Positions 1-5,834 are shown, numbered from the stretch's first letter. The stretch is 6,728 nucleotides of DNA from Spirochaetaceae bacterium (GCA_003246505.1 QKAI01000025.1:1-6728); one strand, 5' to 3'. Made by a program: numbers and translations. The notes: generated by a model not told the origin, from the letters alone.

Positions 1-22
1 ATAATTCATATCCATAATGCTG

Positions 23-51
23 TTGACTTATATTATATTTTTATTTAGTCT
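23..51 (+). promoter_or_regulatory. Candidate sigma-70 promoter of proX operon
   Basis: TTGACT (23-28, five of six to the -35 consensus) is followed after 17 bases by TAGTCT (46-51, only three of six to the -10 consensus). This lies in a very AT-rich 75-base leader. The predicted start near 58 leaves a leader of about 18 bases carrying the GGAGG ribosome site at 66-70. The -35 box is good and the -10 weak, which would fit an activated or osmotically controlled promoter. No better pairing was found, but the AT-richness makes chance matches easy. Confidence 0.4.
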
Positions 52-56
52 ACTAA
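45..56. repeat. Short palindrome over the proX -10 box
   Basis: TTAGT (45-49) and ACTAA (52-56) form a perfect inverted repeat with a two-base centre. It covers the proposed -10 box and start-site region of proX, where a dimeric repressor could block transcription. The arms are only five bases and the surroundings are AT-rich, so chance is possible. No regulator gene is visible next to it. Confidence 0.3.
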
Positions 57-75
57 TATATTTTTGGAGGAATTA

Positions 76-1020
76 ATGAGAAAAACATTAACATTGACAG
101 CCATCCTAGCTATGTGCATCGCCCTTTCCCTCACCGCCGAGGGACAGCAGGACGGGGGAACGAAAACGATCGTCTTCGGGGATGTCTCCTGGGACAGCGT
201 TCAGGTTCACAACCGGATCATGGCATTTATCATCGAAAACGGCCTGGAAGGTTATAAGGCTGATTTCATGGCAGGGGATACGCTTCCCATCATCAACGGC
301 GTCATTCAGGGAGACGTGGATGTGGATATGGAGTCCTGGCATTCGAATTTCCGAGAAGTCTACGAGAAGGGCATCTCCACGGGGGATATGATCGATCTTG
401 GCAAAAACATGCCCGACGGCCCCCAGGGCTGGTGGATCCCCCGCTATGTGGTGGAAGGCCCCGACGCCCCCGCCCCGGGGCTCGAATCCGTGGCCGATCT
501 TCCCGGGTACGCCAGCCTTTTCAAGGATCCGGAGGATCCCTCGAAGGGCGTGGTCTACGGGGGCGTGGCCGGCTGGTCCCAGCTGAGCATTTCCGAGGAG
601 ATCTTTGACAGGTACGGCCTTGGGGATACCTACAATCTGGGCGTGGCCGGATCCGGTTCCGCCCTGGCCGGAACCATGGTTGGCTCCTACCAGAAGGGGG
701 AACCCTGGATCGGTTATTACTGGGCCCCCACGGCGGTTCTGGGAAAGCTGGATATGATCCGCCTCGCCGGCAGCGAATACGAACCGGCTGACGTGAATAT
801 CCTGGTGAACAAATCCATGCTGGAGAAGGCCCCGGAGGTTGTGGAGAGTCTTAAGAAGTACTCAACAACCGTGGAGGACAACAACGAATTCCTGGCCATG
901 ATGGACGACAAGGACTGGGATACGACGCAGACCGCCGAATGGTTCCTGAAAAACAGGGAAGAAGTCTGGACCGAATGGGTTTCCGACGATGTGGCCCGGA
1001 AAGTAAAGGCGGCCCTGTAG
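76..1020 (+). CDS. proX: Glycine betaine/proline-type ABC transporter substrate-binding protein (ProX/OpuAC family)
   Basis: This is the periplasmic binding protein that captures a compatible solute, probably glycine betaine or another quaternary amine, and delivers it to the ProW/ProV importer. The 314 residues start at ATG 76, ten bases after GGAGG (66-70 is the ribosome site; an in-frame TTG at 64 overlaps it and is rejected). Residues 1-21 form a Sec signal (MRK, then a hydrophobic core), with likely cleavage after LTA before EGQQ. A cysteine at 14 sits inside the core and is not a proper lipobox. The mature part is a single OpuAC-type domain. Tryptophans at 39, 88, 119-120, 167, 211 and 216, including GWWIP and GYYWAP, are the kind of aromatics that form the cation-binding cage in this family. 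The exact ligand is not readable. The gene leads an operon, nine bases ahead of proV. Confidence 0.9.
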   Translation: MRKTLTLTAILAMCIALSLTAEGQQDGGTKTIVFGDVSWDSVQVHNRIMAFIIENGLEGYKADFMAGDTLPIINGVIQGDVDVDMESWHSNFREVYEKGISTGDMIDLGKNMPDGPQGWWIPRYVVEGPDAPAPGLESVADLPGYASLFKDPEDPSKGVVYGGVAGWSQLSISEEIFDRYGLGDTYNLGVAGSGSALAGTMVGSYQKGEPWIGYYWAPTAVLGKLDMIRLAGSEYEPADVNILVNKSMLEKAPEVVESLKKYSTTVEDNNEFLAMMDDKDWDTTQTAEWFLKNREEVWTEWVSDDVARKVKAAL

Positions 1021-1029
1021 GGATAATAC

Positions 1030-2289
1030 ATGGCAGAAAGTAAGATTCAGAAAGAACCTTCTCAAGATCTTACCGCCGGAGAAAACCGGCCGCAGGTTCT
1101 GATTAAGGACCTGTGGAAGGTTTTCGGCAGGGATCCAAAGCGGGTGCTCAAGGGTGACTTATCAACTAAATCCAAGGAAGAGATACAAAAGAAGACCGGC
1201 TGTATCGTCGGTATGCGGAACATCAATCTGACAATAGGGCAGGGTCAGTTCTATATTCTCATGGGTCTTTCGGGAAGTGGGAAATCCACTCTCATAAGGA
1301 ATATTATCCGTCTGGTCAATCCCACGGCCGGGACGATTATCATAAACGGGCAGAACGTGACGAAGATGAGCGGGGAGCAGCTCCTTCAGTTCCGCAGGAA
1401 GACCTTCGGCATGGTATTCCAGCACTACGGGCTCCTGCCCCACCTGACCGTACTGGATAATGCGGCCTACGGCCTGAAGGTCCGGGATGTTCCCAGGGGG
1501 GAGAGATACGCCAGGGCGATGAGGACCCTGGAAACGGTGGGCCTTAAGGGATGGGAGGATTACTATCCCGGCTCCCTCTCCGGGGGGATGCAGCAGCGGG
1601 TCGGCCTGGCCCGCGCCCTGGCGAACGATCCGGAGATTCTCCTCATGGACGAACCGTTCAGCGGGCTCGATCCCCTGATCCGGCGCCAGATGCAGGACGA
1701 GCTGGTGGAACTCCAGGAGAAACTGCAGAAAACCATTATCTTCGTCACCCACGACCTGCACGAGGCCCTGAAGCTGGGCGACCGGATCGCCATCATGCGG
1801 AACGGGGAAGTGGTGCAGGAGGGGACCCCCGAGGAGATCGTCACCCATCCGGCGGATGATTACGTTCAGGAGTTCGTCCAAGACGCCTCCCCCGCCAAGG
1901 TGCTCACCGCCGGATCGATCATGGAACCGGCGAAGGTACTCCTTTACGCCTGGGAAGGCCCCAAAACGGCTTTGACGCTCCTCAGAGCCAATAAACGCAA
2001 CGCCGCCTTCGTGCTGGATAAGAACCATAAGCTACTGGGAGTGGCCAAAGCGGAAAGTCTGGCCAGACTTCTGGAGCAGGAACAGGTGCCGGAGAGGATC
2101 CCCCAGAGTTCCATAAGGGTCGTACCCACGGTCAAGGAGGATACCATTCTGGAGGATATGTTCTCGATTATTTCGGACAACCCCTACCCCGTTCCCGTCG
2201 TCACCGGCGACGGCCGGATGGCGGGTATCGTCACCACGGACCAGATCTTCGAATCCCTCTCACCCGCGGAAGGAGACGCCCATGTTTGA
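1030..2289 (+). CDS. proV: Glycine betaine/proline ABC transporter ATP-binding protein with CBS domains (ProV/OpuAA)
   Basis: This cytoplasmic ATPase powers the ProX/ProW importer. At 419 residues it is about the length of Bacillus OpuAA and Escherichia ProV. Visible in order: the family-typical N-terminal KVFG segment near 30-33; Walker A GLSGSGKST (79-87); Q-loop Q131 in FQHYGLLPH; signature LSGGMQQR (183-190); Walker B ILLMDEP (203-209) with catalytic E208; D-loop SGLD (211-214); H-loop H241. A C-terminal CBS pair spans roughly 290-411, the second unit clearest (VPVVTGDGRMAGIVTTDQI). In OpuA the CBS module gates transport by ionic strength; the same role here is inferred from family. ATG 1030 follows AGGG overlapping the proX stop. 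The end overlaps proW by eight bases, suggesting coupled translation. The first 300 bases look less GC-rich than the rest. Confidence 0.95.
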   Translation: MAESKIQKEPSQDLTAGENRPQVLIKDLWKVFGRDPKRVLKGDLSTKSKEEIQKKTGCIVGMRNINLTIGQGQFYILMGLSGSGKSTLIRNIIRLVNPTAGTIIINGQNVTKMSGEQLLQFRRKTFGMVFQHYGLLPHLTVLDNAAYGLKVRDVPRGERYARAMRTLETVGLKGWEDYYPGSLSGGMQQRVGLARALANDPEILLMDEPFSGLDPLIRRQMQDELVELQEKLQKTIIFVTHDLHEALKLGDRIAIMRNGEVVQEGTPEEIVTHPADDYVQEFVQDASPAKVLTAGSIMEPAKVLLYAWEGPKTALTLLRANKRNAAFVLDKNHKLLGVAKAESLARLLEQEQVPERIPQSSIRVVPTVKEDTILEDMFSIISDNPYPVPVVTGDGRMAGIVTTDQIFESLSPAEGDAHV

Positions 2290-3124
2290 GTTCCCCGAAA
2301 TCATCGACATACCCCTGGCAAAGGGCATAGACGCGGGCATGGATTGGCTCCTGACCCATCTGGACGGCTTCTTCGATGCGGTCGGATTCATCATACTCCA
2401 GGTGGTGAACGGATTCGAAGCGGTCTTCCTCTTCCTCCCCTGGTTTATCCTGATCCCATTGACCGGGCTGGCCGGCTGGAAGCTGGTGGGGAAATGGAAG
2501 TCCGGGGTGACCTTCATGGTCATGCTCCTGCTCATCGGCTCCTTCGGCTACTGGGACCTGGCCATGAGAACCCTGGCCCTGGTCATCGCCTCGGTCTTCT
2601 TCTCCCTGCTCATCGGCATCCCCCTGGGGATACGCATGGCCCGGAGCGACCGGACCCAGGCGATACTCCAGCCCGCGCTGGACGCCATGCAGACCATGCC
2701 CAGCTTTGTCTACCTGATACCGGCGCTCATGTTTTTCGGCATGGGCAAGGTGCCCGCCATGTTCGCCACCATCATCTACGCGGTACCCCCGGTCATAAGG
2801 CTGACCAACGTGGGCATCCGCACCGTGGAAAGGGAGGCGGTGGAGGCGTCCCAGGCCTTCGGGGCCACGCCACGGCAGGTCCTCTGGGACGTGCAGCTCC
2901 CCCTGGCCAAGCCCTCCATCATGGTGGGGGTTAACCAGACGACCATGATGGCCCTGGCCATGGTGGTCATGGGCTCCATGATCGGGGCCAAGGGGCTGGG
3001 GATGGAGGTCCTCATCGCCATAAGCCGCATCGAGGTGGGGCAGGGGTTCGAAGCGGGCCTCTCCATCGTCATTCTGGCGATCATCATAGACAGGATCACC
3101 CACTCATTTTCGGAAAAAAAATAA
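2282..3124 (+). CDS. proW: Glycine betaine/proline ABC transporter permease (ProW/OpuAB)
   Basis: This is the inner-membrane permease through which the solute passes, presumably as a homodimer with two ProV subunits. At 280 residues it matches the OpuAB size and lacks the long N-terminal tail of E. coli ProW. Hydrophobic segments lie near 34-64, 75-90, 96-117, 138-154, 158-176, 218-236 and 257-270. The cytoplasmic EAA coupling loop that docks on the ATPase is clear: EASQAFG (188-194), continuing through ATPRQVLWDVQLPLAKPSI to 213. Conserved DAMQTMPSFVYLIPALMFFG (134-153) is typical of the family. ATG 2282 lies inside the last codons of proV, six bases after AAGGAG (2270-2275), so translation is probably coupled. 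The stop at 3122 is followed by rpsU after 22 bases. Confidence 0.94.
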   Translation: MFEFPEIIDIPLAKGIDAGMDWLLTHLDGFFDAVGFIILQVVNGFEAVFLFLPWFILIPLTGLAGWKLVGKWKSGVTFMVMLLLIGSFGYWDLAMRTLALVIASVFFSLLIGIPLGIRMARSDRTQAILQPALDAMQTMPSFVYLIPALMFFGMGKVPAMFATIIYAVPPVIRLTNVGIRTVEREAVEASQAFGATPRQVLWDVQLPLAKPSIMVGVNQTTMMALAMVVMGSMIGAKGLGMEVLIAISRIEVGQGFEAGLSIVILAIIIDRITHSFSEKK

Positions 3125-3128
3125 TATC

Positions 3129-3135
3129 AGGAGGT
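3129..3135 (+). promoter_or_regulatory. Strong Shine-Dalgarno that fixes the rpsU TTG start
   Basis: AGGAGGT at 3129-3135 is a perfect anti-Shine-Dalgarno match. The only start-like codon in frame with the conserved S21 N-terminus is TTG at 3147, 11 bases downstream, a slightly long spacing. No ATG or GTG offers an alternative, so this site decides the start. A strong ribosome site paired with a weak start codon suggests tuned S21 synthesis. Confidence 0.75.
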
Positions 3136-3146
3136 CAGAGACTACT

Positions 3147-3356
3147 TTGGCATACGTAAGAATAGAAAGCGAAGAGCCCTTGGAAAAGGCGATAAAGAGA
3201 TTCCGCCGGAAGGTGGAAAAGGAAGGAATCATCCGGGAGTACCGCAGGAGGGAGCACTTCACAAAACCCTCCACCCTCAAGCATGAGAAAGAAAAAGCCC
3301 GGCAGAGGAAGGAACTTAAGAAAAAGCTTAAGAACCAGAGAAGAAATTCCTATTAG
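3147..3356 (+). CDS. rpsU: Small ribosomal subunit protein S21 (bS21)
   Basis: S21 is a small basic protein of the 30S platform, near the 3' end of 16S rRNA, and it helps initiation on Shine-Dalgarno messages. The 69 residues match the family length and pattern: a short N-terminal strand (AYVRIESEEPLEKAIKRFRR), the conserved YRRREHFTKPS (33-43; compare VRRREFYEKPT in E. coli) and a lysine/arginine-rich helical tail to RRNSY. The start is TTG at 3147, supported by the family N-terminus and the Shine-Dalgarno at 3129-3135. It follows proW after 22 bases with no hairpin between, so transcription from the transporter promoter can run into it. I saw no good promoter of its own; AATAAT at 3120-3125 lacks a -35 partner and would start inside the ribosome site. 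Confidence 0.93.
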   Translation: MAYVRIESEEPLEKAIKRFRRKVEKEGIIREYRRREHFTKPSTLKHEKEKARQRKELKKKLKNQRRNSY

Positions 3357-3374
3357 CCAGAACACCCCCCCGCC

Positions 3375-3393
3375 GGGCGGAGTCACTCCGTCC
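3375..3393 (+). terminator. GC-rich hairpin between convergent rpsU and DUF402 genes (weak terminator candidate)
   Basis: GGGCGGAG (3375-3382) pairs with CTCCGTCC (3386-3393) around a TCA loop: eight pairs, one of them G-U in the rpsU-strand RNA. There is no T tract on either side, so it is not a classical intrinsic terminator. It sits 19 bases after the rpsU stop and includes the last codons and stop of the convergent DUF402 gene. An alternative CCGCC/GGCGG fold at 3370-3380 competes with it. It could slow polymerase or protect a 3' end. Confidence 0.25.
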
Positions 3394-3916
3394 AGCGGGC
3401 GAGGAAGCTCCGCTCCCCCCGGTCCACCAGGGCGAAGGCTTCGACCAGGGTATCCTCCCGATAACGGGGGTCCCCGTCCAGCATCGCCCGGACCTCCTCC
3501 GCCGCGGCGGGCACCATCCTGACCACCTCTGGAGGATAGGCGTACAGCTCCCTGTGGAGCTCGAACTCCTCCCCGTCTATGATCCGCGCCGGGGAGGCTC
3601 CCTCCCGAATCACATCCAGATCATAATCCACAAAGGAGATCTCCCCCTCCCCTATGCGGGGCAGACCGTGGATATTGGCGTAGTAGTGAAGACCCTCACC
3701 GATCTCGCCCCGGGAAACATGAATGCTGTAGGGCCGGTCGAACCAGTAGAACTCCAGGGCGTCCGATTCAAAGGTGAAGATCCGGTTTCGGGTCCTGTGA
3801 TTCAGCTTTCTCGGGCCCCTGTTGAAACAGATGACCCCCCTCGGATCCCGGTAGATCTCCGTGGTGTGCCAGTTGTAGTGGGGGATCTCCCCTGATTTAT
3901 AAACCTGTACGAACAT
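3383..3916 (-). CDS. DUF402 family protein, putative nucleoside tri/diphosphatase-like hydrolase
   Basis: This is a 177-residue cytoplasmic protein of the DUF402 fold. Characterised relatives include Gram-positive nucleoside tri/diphosphatases (Ntdp/YgaC type) and the CDP hydrolase FomD. Family marks are the aromatic strand FYWFDRPYSIHV (56-67), the core HYYANIHGLPRI (77-88) and the acidic strand ISFVDYDLDVI (93-103). D97, D99 and D101 are likely metal ligands, followed by IIDGEEFE (112-119). No signal peptide or membrane helix is seen. Substrate and physiological role are unknown; hydrolysis of a nucleotide phosphate is inferred from family. The start is ATG 3916 on the minus strand. Its ribosome site is weak, only GGAA within a palindrome. 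It lies 12 bases after the exporter gene and probably shares its transcript. It converges on rpsU with 26 bases between the stops. Confidence 0.85.
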   Translation of the reverse strand: MFVQVYKSGEIPHYNWHTTEIYRDPRGVICFNRGPRKLNHRTRNRIFTFESDALEFYWFDRPYSIHVSRGEIGEGLHYYANIHGLPRIGEGEISFVDYDLDVIREGASPARIIDGEEFELHRELYAYPPEVVRMVPAAAEEVRAMLDGDPRYREDTLVEAFALVDRGERSFLARWTE

Positions 3917-3927
3917 GGAATTTCCAT
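3915..3927. repeat. Perfect 13-base palindrome at the DUF402 start codon
   Basis: On the plus strand ATGGAA-T-TTCCAT (3915-3927) is a perfect inverted repeat. It contains two bases of the DUF402 start codon (3914-3916 on the minus strand) and nearly fills the gap to the exporter stop. In RNA a one-base loop cannot form, so at most four or five pairs could close. It may be a protein-binding site or chance. Confidence 0.3.
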
Positions 3928-3928
3928 A

Positions 3929-4831
3929 TTAGGGGGATTCTCCCTCCCTGGCAAGGGGTTCCCCGGACCGGGCCCTGCGGCTCAGAAGGAAACGGCTCCC
4001 CCAGAGAATCAGGGCGGCGCCCAGTCCCCGGGCGGGGGTGAGCCTCTCCCCCTCGAAAACAAGGGATAGGAGAAAGGCGACCAGAGGGGTGATCGTGTTA
4101 ATGTAGGCCGCCCTCTGCATGCCCATGTTCCGGACCAGGGTCAGATAGGCGGTGAAGGCGACGACCGATCCGGGAACGGCCAGAAAAAGGAGGGGGATGA
4201 GGAAGTCGGCCCGGACCGGCATGGCGAAGGAGACCCCCCGGACGGCCATGAGCCCCCCCAGGAAAGCGGTCCCCCAGACCATGCCGACAAACCCCGTCAG
4301 AAAGGGGGAGAGGCTCCTGTCCCGCCGGGCCGATCCGGCCAGATTCCCCAGGGAGAAGGAGAAGGTCCCCCCCAGGCAAAGAAGGACTCCCCGGAATAGA
4401 TTCTCCCCTCCCCCGGCGCCGTCGCCGGCCAGGAGAAGGACCAGCCCCGCCGTTCCTGCCATAAAGGCGGGTAGGAATCCCTTGACCAGGGGTTTCCCGA
4501 ATACAACCCGGTCCCAGAGGGTGTTGAAGAAGAGGGCCAGGGAGAAAATCAGGGATTCCATCCCTCCGGAGATGTATTCCGCTCCCCGGTAGAAACAGAG
4601 GAAATTCACCGAATAGAGGCAGAACCCCTGAACCAGGGACAGGAGCAGTTCCCTTTCGTCTATCCTCCGGAACTCCCTGCGTGCGAGGCATATGAGGAGC
4701 ATCACCGCCGAGGCGGTCAGAAAGCGGTAGAACACGGCCGCCAGGGGCGGAACGATTCCCGCCTGACGGGATATGGCCAGCCAGGTCGTCCCCCAGATGA
4801 GGGTAACGGTCAGATAGAGCAGTCTATTCAC
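3929..4831 (-). CDS. EamA/DMT-superfamily transporter (drug/metabolite exporter type)
   Basis: This is an inner-membrane carrier of the drug/metabolite transporter superfamily, whose members usually export amino acids or small metabolites. The substrate cannot be read from sequence. The 300 residues form two repeated EamA halves with about ten hydrophobic helices. Half one begins LIWGTTWLAI (11-20) with the conserved YRF (35-37). Half two runs from about 148 and ends in the family signature FEGERLTPARGLGAALILWGS (259-279). A charged tail SRRARSGEP follows, predicted cytoplasmic. The start is GTG 4831, supported by AGGAGGT (4837-4843, minus strand) five bases upstream; an upstream ATG at 4850 is out of frame. 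A promoter lies at 4893-4920. The divergent AraC-family gene is a natural candidate regulator, and a DUF402 gene follows after 12 bases. Confidence 0.9.
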   Translation of the reverse strand: MNRLLYLTVTLIWGTTWLAISRQAGIVPPLAAVFYRFLTASAVMLLICLARREFRRIDERELLLSLVQGFCLYSVNFLCFYRGAEYISGGMESLIFSLALFFNTLWDRVVFGKPLVKGFLPAFMAGTAGLVLLLAGDGAGGGENLFRGVLLCLGGTFSFSLGNLAGSARRDRSLSPFLTGFVGMVWGTAFLGGLMAVRGVSFAMPVRADFLIPLLFLAVPGSVVAFTAYLTLVRNMGMQRAAYINTITPLVAFLLSLVFEGERLTPARGLGAALILWGSRFLLSRRARSGEPLAREGESP

Positions 4832-4886
4832 AGGGCACCTCCTCCCCCATCCTACTCCCGGGGAGTCCCCCGAATCTTATGGGAAA

Positions 4887-4923
4887 CTGCGCATTTTACA
4901 GAATCCTGCGCTTTTGTGAATCC
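4887..4923. repeat. Imperfect tandem direct repeat, candidate AraC-family operator
   Basis: Copy 1 (4887-4906) reads CTGCGCATTTTACAGAATCC and copy 2 (4906-4923) CTGCGCTTTTGTGAATCC. The CTGCGC boxes are 19 bases apart and the GAATCC boxes 17 apart, about two helical turns. An additional GAATC lies at 4872-4876. AraC-family regulators, with two helix-turn-helix motifs per subunit, commonly bind such tandem direct repeats. The site covers both the -35 and -10 boxes of the exporter promoter and ends seven bases before the araC -35 box, so occupancy could control both directions. Confidence 0.55.
4893..4920 (-). promoter_or_regulatory. Candidate sigma-70 promoter of the EamA exporter operon
   Basis: On the minus strand TTCACA (4920-4915, five of six to the -35 consensus) is followed after 16 bases by TAAAAT (4898-4893, five of six to the -10 consensus). 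The predicted start is near 4886, giving an untranslated leader of about 55 bases that ends with the AGGAGGT ribosome site. Both boxes lie inside the tandem repeat, so part of the repeat similarity could come from the boxes, although CTGCGC and GAATCC extend beyond them. Confidence 0.5.
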
Positions 4924-4929
4924 CCCGTA

Positions 4930-4958
4930 TTGAAAAGAACCGGCGGGACGGCTATTTT
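4930..4958 (+). promoter_or_regulatory. Candidate sigma-70 promoter of the AraC-family gene
   Basis: TTGAAA (4930-4935, five of six) is followed after 17 bases by TATTTT (4953-4958, four of six). The expected start lies six to eight bases after the -10 box, at 4964-4966, coinciding with the ATG at 4965. This agrees with the lack of a Shine-Dalgarno and suggests a leaderless transcript. Confidence 0.45.
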
Positions 4959-4964
4959 TTCATT

Positions 4965-5834
4965 ATGGAACGATCCTCGGTACGGAAGATTCTTTCGGAA
5001 AACAGCGGCGCCGAACTCCTGGGCGGCTGCTCCCTGGGGGAGGGCTTCTCCTTCGCCCGCTGGCGGAACGGCCCGGACCGGGTAAGCTATCCCGGAGCGG
5101 ACCATCACACCTTCAGCGTCTATTTCAGGGGTTACGAAAACGCCCGTCGCCTGGACCGCAGCATCGACGGCCGGGACGGCTCCTTCTGCTTGATGCCGGC
5201 GGGGGCCCCCTCGGAGTGGGAGATCGGCGGGCCCATCGGGTTTTTCCACATCTACTTTACCGACGAAAGCATCCGCGCCATGGCACGGACGGTCTACGAC
5301 CGGAGCGGCGCCGACTGGTCCCTGCCGGATATCGCCTACCGGGTGGACCGGGAGCTCTTTCACCTGTGTCAGTGGTTCCTCCACGCCCCCATCGATTCGA
5401 TCACCGGGGATACCCTGCTGGCGGAGCAGAACCGCATCCTGATCATGACCTATCTGGCCGGCCGGGTATTCCCCTCACCCGCCCCGGCTCCGGCGAAGGG
5501 GGGCCTGAGCCCGGGAAACCGCCGCCGGGTCCGGGAGTACATGGAAGAGGGCTACTCCCGGAACCTCCCCGTCCGGGAACTGGCGGATCTCGCCGGACTG
5601 AGCGAATTCCATTTCCTGCGCATGTTCCGGCAGAGTTTCGGAGTCACCCCCCACGACTATCTGAACGGGATACGCATAGAGAGGGCCATGGAGATGATCA
5701 GGAGGGGACTCCCCCTTATCCGGATAGCCGCAGAGGCGGGATTTTCCAGCCAGCCCCATTTCTCCCGTGTGTTCAGGGAGCGCACAGGCTTCACCCCCGC
5801 CCGTTACGCCAGGGAATATGACAGGGAAGCTTAG
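4965..5834 (+). CDS. AraC-family transcriptional regulator
   Basis: This is a 289-residue DNA-binding regulator with the common AraC layout. The N-terminal ligand-sensing half (about 20-165) is beta-rich and cupin-like, for example FSVYFRGYE and GSFCLMPAGAPSEWEIG. A proline/alanine linker follows (SPAPAPAKGG, 171-180). The C-terminal double helix-turn-helix occupies about 184-286. HTH1 is VRELADLAGLSEFHFLRMFR (203-222); HTH2 is LIRIAAEAGFSSQPHFSRVF (251-270), followed by the family signature RERTGFTPARYAR. The ligand is unknown. ATG 4965 is the first possible start: the frame is closed upstream by TGA at 4917 and no GTG or TTG intervenes. No Shine-Dalgarno precedes it; GGGACGG at 4945-4951 is too far. 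It diverges from the exporter gene and overlaps the next gene by 17 bases. Its likely targets are the exporter operon and itself. Confidence 0.92.
   Translation: MERSSVRKILSENSGAELLGGCSLGEGFSFARWRNGPDRVSYPGADHHTFSVYFRGYENARRLDRSIDGRDGSFCLMPAGAPSEWEIGGPIGFFHIYFTDESIRAMARTVYDRSGADWSLPDIAYRVDRELFHLCQWFLHAPIDSITGDTLLAEQNRILIMTYLAGRVFPSPAPAPAKGGLSPGNRRRVREYMEEGYSRNLPVRELADLAGLSEFHFLRMFRQSFGVTPHDYLNGIRIERAMEMIRRGLPLIRIAAEAGFSSQPHFSRVFRERTGFTPARYAREYDREA

Noticed and set aside
64..78. TTG at 64 as the proX start, adding four residues
   Set aside because: It overlaps the GGAGG ribosome site, while ATG 76 is correctly spaced and begins a normal signal peptide.
1162..2028. Long open frame of 288 codons on the minus strand opposite proV
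   Set aside because: It lies wholly opposite a gene with all ABC ATPase motifs, resembles no family I know, and arises from the GC-biased codon pattern.
2941..2968. Imperfect inverted repeat in proW (13-base arms, two mismatches)
   Set aside because: It is produced by repeated Met, Ala and Val codons (TMMALAMVVM) inside a conserved permease segment; no sign of independent function.
2231..3103. Open frame of 290 codons on the minus strand opposite proW, rich in His, Gly, Asp and Glu
   Set aside because: The odd composition is the mirror of hydrophobic permease codons. No ribosome site or family match; proW is certain.
3394..3420. Second stem near AGCGG/CCGCT after the rpsU stop
   Set aside because: It needs a three-base bulge, has no T tract, and is explained by DUF402 coding sequence.
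3554..3895. Open frame of 113 codons on the plus strand inside the DUF402 gene
   Set aside because: It is opposite a recognised conserved protein; no ribosome site and no family match.
5767..5817. GTG at 5767 as the start of the DUF1232 protein
   Set aside because: The extra residues lie within the conserved AraC C-terminus, have no ribosome site and precede a normal N-terminus at ATG 5818.
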